From positions 1 through 9,958 of the forward strand of contig JAOZOT010000103.1 of assembly GCA_029933115.1 (NCBI GenBank): DNA of 9,958 nt. The letters run 5' to 3'. The DNA comes from Anaerolineae bacterium. Its GTDB lineage: Bacteria > Chloroflexota > Anaerolineae > E26-bin7. The notes below the pieces were generated by a model that saw nothing but the letters and a program-made list of their open reading frames with translations, was not told where the DNA came from and ran no database searches. The position numbers and the translations under genes were made by a program. This document shows, piece after piece, positions 4,488 to 9,958 of the stretch (positions are counted from its first letter, which is position 1; the number at the start of each line of letters is the position of its first letter).

Positions 4488-4982
4488 ATGTCAAGAAAGT
4501 GGAAGATCGCAATCGGAGCGGTTATCGCCGTTGTAGTCGTCGCCGGGGTCGCCCTGGCTGTCTGGGGTGCGGTGGCCTTCAGGAGCAGGGGCTACCCGCA
4601 CGGCTGGGAGCATGGAGAATGGGGACCCGAGGCAGCAACCCAGTTGGAAGTGCGCCTGGTGGACGACGATGGGGACGGGGTGCCTGACCGGGGAGTGATC
4701 GAGGTACCCGAGGGTCTGCACCCTGGTTGGGGCTATGGCCCTTCGACTACACTCAGGACAGGCCCTCACTTTGGCCCAGGCCACGGTCCGCACTTTGGCC
4801 GGGGCTATGGCCCTTCGACTATGCTCAGGACAGGCCCTCATTTCGGCTGGGGCTTTGGGCCCTTCCTCATCGTGGGGAGTCTGGTCCGCCTGGCTTTCCT
4901 GGCCCTGCTGATCGGTCTGGCCGTGGCTTGTTTCCGCTGCTGGAGCAGGGCCAAAGAGGCGAGAGAGTCCCAACGTGGCTGA
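4488..4982 (+). CDS. Small two-TM protein with DxDxDGxxD calcium-type loop, repeat-rich
   Basis: I do not recognise a named family. The 164-residue product has an N-terminal TM segment (about 6-30), an exposed segment (31-124) and a second TM segment (about 126-150) followed by a basic tail. The exposed part contains LVDDDGDGVPDRG: D59, D61, D63, G64 and D67 fit the DxDxDGxxD loop of EF-hand-like and thrombospondin-type-3 calcium sites. A Gly/His/Pro/aromatic-rich stretch follows, with two copies of YGPST-LRTGPHFG (residues 83-96 and 107-120) produced by dispersed repeats at 24-codon spacing. The start at ATG 4488 has AGGAGGTG 4 nt upstream. It is the first gene after the operator region, 42 bp before the adaptor gene, and so likely co-regulated with the exporter. 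A role as sensor accessory or metal-responsive partner of the kinase or exporter is only a guess. Confidence 0.75.
   Translation: MSRKWKIAIGAVIAVVVVAGVALAVWGAVAFRSRGYPHGWEHGEWGPEAATQLEVRLVDDDGDGVPDRGVIEVPEGLHPGWGYGPSTTLRTGPHFGPGHGPHFGRGYGPSTMLRTGPHFGWGFGPFLIVGSLVRLAFLALLIGLAVACFRCWSRAKEARESQRG
4729..4775 (+). repeat. In-gene dispersed repeat, copy 1
   Basis: The 47-bp segment starts GGGGCTATGGCCCTTCGAC. It matches 4801-4847 at 43 of 47 positions, 72 bp downstream. Its core from CCCTTCGAC to CAGGACAGGCC belongs to the same family as the repeat in the CDF gene. It encodes GYGPSTTLRTGPHFG in frame. Confidence 0.65.
4801..4847 (+). repeat. In-gene dispersed repeat, copy 2
   Basis: This is the second copy of the 47-bp unit, differing at four positions (for example ATGCTCAGG in place of ACACTCAGG). 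It encodes GYGPSTMLRTGPHFG. The 72-bp period keeps the frame, so it could have arisen by tandem duplication of a 24-codon block or by a second insertion. Confidence 0.65.
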
Positions 4983-5024
4983 GAACACCAAAAGACGCAA
5001 TACGCAACAATGGAGGTATGAAAC

Positions 5025-6413
5025 ATGAGTAAAAAGAGCATCGTCATCACCGTCATCATCTTGGGTGTGGCCGCCCTCATCCTTGTTGGCTTTCAGCTCA
5101 TGGGCGGCAACCAAGCGACGGCGGCCGAGGGGATACAGACAGCCGTCGTCGAGAGGGGCACTCTCAGGGTCGGCGTGGACGCCACGGGCAGTGTCGCCCC
5201 GGAGACGCGGCTGGAGTTGAGTTTCAAATCAGCGGGCCGGGTGGCAGAGATCATGGTCGAAGAGGGAGACCAGGTGGAAGCCGGAGAGGTTCTGGCCAGA
5301 CTGGAGACGGCTGAGCTGGAGCAAGCCCTCATCCAGGCTCAGGCCAACCTGGCCATCAGTGAGGCCCAACTGGCACAGACCGAAGATGGGCCCAGCGCCG
5401 AAGACCTGGCCTCGGCCCGGGCGGCGCTGGAAAGCGCCCTGGCCAATTACGAGGAAATCAAGGCCGGCCCCAGCCAGGAAGACATCACCGTGGCCAAAGC
5501 AGAAATGGAAAAGGCCCGCATCGCCCTGGAAAAGGCCCAGGCCGACTATGACAAAATCTCCTGGCAGGCAGGCATCGGCGCTACCCTGGAAGCCAAAGCC
5601 CTCCAGCAAGCCAGCGTTGACTACGAACGGGCCCGCGCCCAATACGAGTTGACGGTGGCTCATCCCACCGACAGCGAGTTGAAACAGGCGGCGGCCCAGG
5701 TCGCCCAGGCCCGGGCCACCCTGGCCGCCCTCGAGGAAAAGCCCACCCCCGAGGAACTGGCTATCGCCAGGGCTCAGGTCACTCAGGCCCGGGCCGCCCT
5801 GACCCAGGCCCGGTTAAACCTGGAGGAAGCCACTCTGACGGCCCCCTTTGCCGGTACGGTGGCTGACGTCAACATCGAGGTAGGCCAGATGGTGAACTCT
5901 GGCACACCGGTTATCATCCTCACCGACCCGGCAAGCTACCACGTTGACCTTTACATTGACGAGACCGAAATCGGCCAGGTGAGGGTCGGCCAGCCAGTGG
6001 TCATCACCCTGGACGCTTTTCCTGACGAGGAAATAGAAGGAGAGGTGACGGCGATCAAATCCATCGGCACGGTGAGCGGGGGCATCGTCACCTACGAGGT
6101 GCGCGTGGAGATCGCTCCGACCGAGCTCCCCATCAGATCGGACATGACAGCCAGCGCGACGGTGGTGGTCGAGGAGAAAGAGAACGTCCTGCTGATACCC
6201 AATCGGGCCATCAGGCACGAGGGGAACGAGGAATACGTGGAAGTCCTCGACGGCACAGGGGTACGGCGGGTGGCCATCGCCATCGGCGCCAGCAACGACA
6301 CAGTGACCGAGGTGACCGCCGGTCTGGAAGAAGGGGACGTGGTGGTGACCAACGTGGTGCGTGGCGCCGAGTTCCGGGGGGCGATGGGCATGTTTAGAGG
6401 TAGGGGAAAATGA
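5025..6413 (+). CDS. MacA-like membrane fusion (periplasmic adaptor) protein of ABC exporter
   Basis: The 462-residue adaptor has one N-terminal TM anchor (about 5-26), no lipobox Cys, and an extracytoplasmic body. A biotinyl-lipoyl-like half-motif (VEEGDQVEAGEVLARLE, 78-94) leads into a long alpha-helical region (95-270), and the second half follows (LTAPFAGTVADVNIEVGQMV, 271-290). Beta-barrel and membrane-proximal domains come next (about 300-445). The helical region carries four copies of a turn-plus-helix motif (DGPSAEDL 121, AGPSQEDI 147, AHPTDSEL 212, EKPTPEEL 238), which is longer than a simple hairpin. The start ATG 5025 has GGAGG 8 nt upstream. The stop overlaps the ATPase start by 4 nt (ATGA), indicating translational coupling. 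In a cell without an outer membrane it would guide substrate from the permease through the wall space. Assignment to the MacA/HlyD superfamily is firm; the substrate is not known. Confidence 0.92.
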   Translation: MSKKSIVITVIILGVAALILVGFQLMGGNQATAAEGIQTAVVERGTLRVGVDATGSVAPETRLELSFKSAGRVAEIMVEEGDQVEAGEVLARLETAELEQALIQAQANLAISEAQLAQTEDGPSAEDLASARAALESALANYEEIKAGPSQEDITVAKAEMEKARIALEKAQADYDKISWQAGIGATLEAKALQQASVDYERARAQYELTVAHPTDSELKQAAAQVAQARATLAALEEKPTPEELAIARAQVTQARAALTQARLNLEEATLTAPFAGTVADVNIEVGQMVNSGTPVIILTDPASYHVDLYIDETEIGQVRVGQPVVITLDAFPDEEIEGEVTAIKSIGTVSGGIVTYEVRVEIAPTELPIRSDMTASATVVVEEKENVLLIPNRAIRHEGNEEYVEVLDGTGVRRVAIAIGASNDTVTEVTAGLEEGDVVVTNVVRGAEFRGAMGMFRGRGK

Positions 6414-7072
6414 TTGAGATAAATGATGTGACCAAAGTCTATCGCATGGGCGAGATCGAGGTACATGCCCTGCGTGGGGTGTCCCTCAAAGTGGAGAAGG
6501 GCGAAATGGTATCTATCATGGGGCCTTCGGGTTCGGGCAAGAGCACGCTGATGAACATCATCGGCTGCCTCGACCAGGCGACGACAGGAGCGTATCACTT
6601 GGAGGGCATTGACGTGGGCCAACTGGACGACAATCAACTGGCCGAGATCCGCAACAAAAAGATCGGCTTTGTCTTCCAGACCTTTAATCTGCTGCCGCGC
6701 GCCTCGGCCCTGGCCAACGTCGAGTTGCCCTTGCTCTACTCTGGGAGGACGGACAGCCGTCGCCAGAAGGCGATGGCCGCCCTGGAAGCGGTCGGCCTTA
6801 GCGACCGCATTCACCACCGGCCCAACGAGCTGTCGGGCGGGCAGCAGCAAAGGGTGGCTATCGCCCGGGCCCTGGTCAATGAGCCGGCCATCATCCTGGC
6901 CGACGAGCCGACAGGCAACCTGGACTCCCGCTCCGGGGAAGAGATCATGGCTATCTTCCAGCAACTGAACCGCGAGCGGGGCATCACCGTCGTTTTCGTC
7001 ACCCACGACCCCGACATTGCTGCCCGCACGCCTCGCGTCGTCCGTCTGCGCGATGGGAAAATTAGCGAATAG
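6410..7072 (+). CDS. MacB/LolD-type ABC transporter ATP-binding protein
   Basis: The 220-residue cytoplasmic ATPase powers the permease encoded next. The full motif set is present: Walker A GPSGSGKST (38-46), Q-loop Q90, signature LSGGQQQR (141-148), Walker B IILADEP (161-167) with D-loop (GNLDSRSG) and H-loop H199 (VTHD). The TFNLLPRASALANVELPLLY stretch after the Q-loop is typical of the MacB/LolD group of type VII ABC systems. The length matches the stand-alone ATPase form, not the fused E. coli MacB. It overlaps the adaptor stop by 4 nt and precedes the permease by 22 bp, so the three subunits come from one transcript. Confidence 0.96.
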   Translation: MIEINDVTKVYRMGEIEVHALRGVSLKVEKGEMVSIMGPSGSGKSTLMNIIGCLDQATTGAYHLEGIDVGQLDDNQLAEIRNKKIGFVFQTFNLLPRASALANVELPLLYSGRTDSRRQKAMAALEAVGLSDRIHHRPNELSGGQQQRVAIARALVNEPAIILADEPTGNLDSRSGEEIMAIFQQLNRERGITVVFVTHDPDIAARTPRVVRLRDGKISE

Positions 7073-7094
7073 CGAATCGGCGAAAGGAGAAACT

Positions 7095-8336
7095 ATGAGT
7101 GTGATTGAGAGTATCCGTGTAGCCCTCCAGGGACTGGCGGCCAACAAACTGCGCTCCAGCCTGACCATGTTGGGCATCATCATCGGCGTGGGGGCGGTGA
7201 TCGCCCTCCTGGCCTTGGGGGAAGGGACCCAGGCAGCCATCACCGAGGAGATTCAGAGCATCGGCTCCAACCTGATCTTCATCATACCCGGCCGCATGGA
7301 GGGGCATGGACCGGGAGCCCCGCGCAATGTCTCTGCCAGCCTCACCCTGGCCGACGCCGAGGCCATTGCTGCTCCAGGCAACGTCTCCGGTGTGCTGGTC
7401 GTGGTCCCAGAATTCAACAACAATGCTGATGTCGTCTATAGTAATGAGAGCGTCAGCGTCAGCGTCAAAGGCACCACCTCTGACTATCCTTTGGCGTACA
7501 ACTCTTCCCCTGAGATAGGAGAATTCTTCACCGAGCAGCACGATACCACTGCGGCACGCGTGGCGGTGCTGGGCCACCAGACGGCCGAGGACCTCTTTGG
7601 TGATAGCGACCCTCTGGGGCGCACTATCAAAATCAACCGTGTCCATTTTCGCGTCATCGGGGTGATGGAAGAAGAAGGGGGAGGGATGGGCGGCAGCGCG
7701 GATGAGGTCGTTTTCATCCCCATCACCACGGCCCAACGGAAGCTTTTTGGGGGAAGGGCCACTTCGGGGACGAGTTGGGAAGTATCATCCATCACTGTGT
7801 CCCTCGCCAGTGAGGATTATATGGATGCTGCCGTTGATGATATTACTTGGCTTTTGCGCCAGCAGCACGAAATCCAGCCCGGTGATGACGACGACTTTAC
7901 GGTGATGAGCCAGGAGGACATCCTGAGCACGATGGAGGAGGTCACCGGTATCCTGACTATTTTCCTGGGAGCTATTGCTGCCATCTCCCTGCTGGTGGGT
8001 GGCATCGGCATCATGAACATCATGCTGGTATCGGTGACGGAGCGGACGCGGGAGATCGGCATCCGCAAGGCGGTGGGAGCCAAGCGCCGCGACATCTTGA
8101 TGCAGTTCCTGATCGAGGCCGTCGTCCTCAGCGTGATCGGCGGGCTGCTGGGCATCCTGCTGGGCGCGGGGATCGCTACTTTGGTCGAGCGGTCAGGGTT
8201 GATGACCACCGTCGTCTCGACCGAAGCGGTGCTGCTGGCCACCGGCTTCTCGGTGGCGGTGGGCCTCTTCTTCGGCATCTACCCGTCCATGAGGGCCGCC
8301 CGGCTGCACCCTATCGAGGCTCTGCGGTATGAGTGA
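7095..8336 (+). CDS. MacB/FtsX-family ABC transporter permease
   Basis: The 413-residue permease follows the MacB plan without an ATPase domain. TM1 is at about 23-42 (LTMLGIIIGVGAVIALLALG). A large extracytoplasmic MacB_PCD domain (about 45-283) follows, then three C-terminal TM segments of the FtsX domain (about 284-311, 335-362, 377-396). Family hallmarks include LRSSLTMLGIIIGVGAVI, VSVTERTREIGIRKAVGAK in the cytoplasmic loop and a closing YPSMRAARLHPIEALRYE-type end. The start ATG 7095 has AAAGGAGA upstream; the longer frame from 7017 overlaps the ATPase gene and is rejected. Type VII (mechanotransmission) transporters extrude substrates from the extracytoplasmic side, such as peptides, macrolides or lipoproteins. 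Which one applies here cannot be told from sequence. Confidence 0.95.
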   Translation: MSVIESIRVALQGLAANKLRSSLTMLGIIIGVGAVIALLALGEGTQAAITEEIQSIGSNLIFIIPGRMEGHGPGAPRNVSASLTLADAEAIAAPGNVSGVLVVVPEFNNNADVVYSNESVSVSVKGTTSDYPLAYNSSPEIGEFFTEQHDTTAARVAVLGHQTAEDLFGDSDPLGRTIKINRVHFRVIGVMEEEGGGMGGSADEVVFIPITTAQRKLFGGRATSGTSWEVSSITVSLASEDYMDAAVDDITWLLRQQHEIQPGDDDDFTVMSQEDILSTMEEVTGILTIFLGAIAAISLLVGGIGIMNIMLVSVTERTREIGIRKAVGAKRRDILMQFLIEAVVLSVIGGLLGILLGAGIATLVERSGLMTTVVSTEAVLLATGFSVAVGLFFGIYPSMRAARLHPIEALRYE

Positions 8337-8364
8337 GAGAGGAGAATATAGATTGGAGGGCGGT

Positions 8365-8392
8365 TTGACTTGATACCAAAAGATGTTAAAAT
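8365..8392 (+). promoter_or_regulatory. Sigma70-type promoter of the lipoprotein gene
   Basis: TTGACT (8365-8370) and TAAAAT (8387-8392) are separated by 16 bp, each one mismatch from consensus (TTGACA and TATAAT). It is the best promoter match in the window. The predicted start near 8399 lies almost on the AGGAGGG of the first possible start codon. The lipoprotein gene is therefore probably transcribed apart from the exporter operon. Confidence 0.65.
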
Positions 8393-8412
8393 AGTACGAG
8401 GAGGGATGGAGA

Positions 8413-9852
8413 ATGGAGAACGGAGATATGAATAGACGAATTCTTGCTCTGGCCATTGCGCTTTTGGTCGTTGCACTCTCGGTGACAGGTTGCGACCTGA
8501 CGATGGGCCGTGCTGCGCCTACGCCTACCATAGTGCCCCTGGCGGCAGCCAAGGCCAGCGATACGCCCACGATAGCCCCTACCCCCACGCTGCTGAAGGC
8601 TCCCACAGCCACGCCCTCACCCTCAGCCACCCAGCCACCCAGCCACCCAACCACCCAGCCACCCAGCCACCCAACCACCCAACCACCTAACCTTGGGAGG
8701 GTGACTGCCTACGGCCTGAACGTCAGGACCGGGCCCGGCACAGCCTATCCCATCGTCGGCGGGCTGAGCCAGGGCGATGCAGTAAAAGTCGTAGGGAAGA
8801 ACGCCCCCGGCGATTGGTTGCAGATCGCTTACAGCGGACAGGAAGGCTGGATCGCGGCCGCTTATGTTGACCTACCCGGCTCGCCGGCAGACGTGCCGGT
8901 GGTCTCCGCTCCGCCCCCACCTCCACCCACGCCTACTTTTACGCCTACCCCCACGCCCACGCCCGAATTCACGGGCAAGCTGGTCTTCCAGGTGTGCAAC
9001 GGGTGCGACATCTACGTCATCAACGCCGACGGCACAGGCCTGCGCCGCCTGACCGACGGCCTGGACCCGGCCTGGTCGCCCGACGGCAAGAAAGTGGCCT
9101 TTGCCCGCTGGCGAGACCCCCGCGGCATCTATGTCATTGACGAGGACGGCCGCAACGAGACTCTCCTCTTCGGCTGGAGCCAGGCCAAAGCCCCGGCCTG
9201 GTCACCCGACGGCAGCCACATCGTCTTCACCCGCCGCTACGGAGGCCAGGAAGAGGACATCGAAAAGTCCTTCTGGGGTTTCCACTGGACTATACCGGCC
9301 CACCCCTGGTGGAAGCTGGGACTGGTGCGGGTTGCGGACCGCTATTTCACCGACCTTTTGTGCTACGATCACAGCTTCTCTCCCACCTGGTCACCCGACG
9401 GCAAGGTCATCGCCTATGACAGCGATTACGGCCTTCACCTGACCAGCCCGGATGGGACGATAGGCGGTCAGTTCTACGACCGCAGCCTCTACGCCCTCTC
9501 CACGGACGTCCGTGACACCTCGCCGGCCTGGTCGCCGGACGGCAGCAAAATCGCCTTCATGTTCAACCAGCACGACCACCAGGAGATCTACGTCATGAAC
9601 GCCGACGGGTCGAACCGGGTGCGGCTGACTCATGAGAAGCCTTTTGCCGGGCGACCGCCCAATAACGTGTCCCCGGCCTGGTCGCCCGACAGCCGTCACA
9701 TCGCCTTTTTCACCGACCGTAATGGAAAGTGGGAGCTGTACGTCATGAACGCTGACGGCAGCGACCAGCGCCCCATGTTCGAGACCGCTCTGGATGGTTT
9801 AGAGTTCGAGTACGGCTTCGTCGCCGAGCGAATGGTTTCTTGGACAAAATGA
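8413..9852 (+). CDS. Lipoprotein with SH3b domain and TolB-like PD40 beta-propeller
   Basis: The 479-residue exported protein has a basic, hydrophobic signal (MNRRILALAIALLVVALSV) ending in lipobox VTGC (C27). A Thr/Pro/Ala linker comes next (33-95), including a repeat-encoded QPPSHPTT tract. An SH3b domain spans about 96-154 (VTAYGLNVRTGPGTAYPIVG ... GWIAAAYVDL), and a second Pro/Thr linker covers 166-185. A propeller spans about 187-475 with at least five PD40-type blades marked by (P)AWSPDG(K/S)xIAF and IYVxNADGxxxxxLT. SH3b domains commonly bind cell-wall peptides, and TolB-like propellers bind proteins, so a wall-associated binding or sensing role at the cell surface is likely. CNGC (195-198) could form a disulfide. 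The ATG 8413 has AGGAGGG at 7 nt; the ATG 8428 would give the more normal signal peptide start MNRRI and also has a GGAG. The reading frame is certain, the exact start is not. Confidence 0.85.
   Translation: MENGDMNRRILALAIALLVVALSVTGCDLTMGRAAPTPTIVPLAAAKASDTPTIAPTPTLLKAPTATPSPSATQPPSHPTTQPPSHPTTQPPNLGRVTAYGLNVRTGPGTAYPIVGGLSQGDAVKVVGKNAPGDWLQIAYSGQEGWIAAAYVDLPGSPADVPVVSAPPPPPPTPTFTPTPTPTPEFTGKLVFQVCNGCDIYVINADGTGLRRLTDGLDPAWSPDGKKVAFARWRDPRGIYVIDEDGRNETLLFGWSQAKAPAWSPDGSHIVFTRRYGGQEEDIEKSFWGFHWTIPAHPWWKLGLVRVADRYFTDLLCYDHSFSPTWSPDGKVIAYDSDYGLHLTSPDGTIGGQFYDRSLYALSTDVRDTSPAWSPDGSKIAFMFNQHDHQEIYVMNADGSNRVRLTHEKPFAGRPPNNVSPAWSPDSRHIAFFTDRNGKWELYVMNADGSDQRPMFETALDGLEFEYGFVAERMVSWTK
8625..8688 (+). 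repeat. Octanucleotide tandem repeat A(G/A)CCACCC x8 within the lipoprotein gene
   Basis: Eight head-to-tail copies of an 8-mer (AGCCACCC or AACCACCC) occupy 64 bp. Three units equal eight codons and encode QPPSHPTT. Because eight is not a multiple of three, gain or loss of one or two units would shift the frame for the SH3b and propeller domains. Several frames are open across the tract itself. Confidence 0.8.
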
Positions 9853-9870
9853 GTCAGAGGTGGGTTCTCT

Positions 9871-9958
9871 ATGTTTACAAGTATTGATCCCCACAAGATG
9901 CCAAAAGTCCTGGCCCTTTACCTGAAGATCACCCAGTATCCTATCCTGGCCCGCCGGA
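9871..9958 (+). CDS. Start of an unidentified gene, cut by the window end
   Basis: An ATG at 9871 opens a frame that continues to the window edge (29 codons visible, beginning MFTSIDPHKMPKVLALYLKI). GAGGTGGG lies upstream at about 7 nt, and the preceding stop is 18 bp away, so it could be co-transcribed with the lipoprotein gene. The visible part is a mixed basic/hydrophobic helix-like stretch with no signal peptide. I do not recognise the family. Confidence 0.55.
   Translation, partial: MFTSIDPHKMPKVLALYLKITQYPILARR

Noticed and set aside
6092..7243. 383-residue minus-strand open frame across the adaptor, ATPase and permease genes
   Set aside because: It overlaps three well-supported genes on the other strand and has no recognisable domain.

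Overview
The window is about 10 kb of GC-rich bacterial DNA that looks like Chloroflexota (Anaerolineae-type). This is an inference. It rests on the MacAB-type exporter with a membrane-anchored adaptor and no outer-membrane partner, the Thr/Pro-linker lipoprotein carrying SH3b and TolB-like repeats, and the family of short dispersed repeats starting CCCTTCGAC, some of which are translated inside genes. No rRNA, tRNA, CRISPR array or transposase was seen.

Region 1 (1-2102). Two inverted copies of a ~160 bp palindromic, MITE-like element (88-247 and 1916-2071) flank two convergent genes. The first (473-829, +) encodes a small thioredoxin-fold protein. Its frame is interrupted by an in-frame TGA at the expected redox-active position, followed at once by a stem-loop that meets the bacterial SECIS rules. 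I read it as an unannotated selenoprotein (Cys22-x4-Sec27), which is the most interesting item here. The second (912-1904, -) is a cation diffusion facilitator with an Asn-Asp/Asp-Asp metal site, probably a manganese exporter. Its start codon lies only 11 bp from the end of the second element, and its N-terminus is partly encoded by a dispersed repeat.

Region 2 (2103-4179, -). A response regulator and a sensor histidine kinase of the OmpR/BaeS type form a tightly packed operon with a 1-nt gap.

Region 3 (4180-4487). The divergent intergenic region holds two arrays of four 11-bp tandem repeats in mirror-image orientation around a centre at 4359/4360. Each array lies just upstream of a -10-like hexamer pointing outward. 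This is the layout expected for an OmpR/PhoB-type regulator controlling both its own operon and the opposite one.

Region 4 (4488-8336, +). The operon on the other side of the operator encodes a small two-TM protein with a DxDxDGxxD calcium-binding-like loop, a MacA-like adaptor, a MacB/LolD-type ATPase and a MacB-type permease. Together with the two-component system this resembles an envelope-stress or peptide/antibiotic efflux module. The substrate is unknown.

Region 5 (8337-9958, +). After its own promoter comes a lipoprotein with an SH3b domain and a TolB-like propeller. It contains eight tandem octanucleotide repeats whose slippage would shift the reading frame. The start of another gene follows, cut by the window end.
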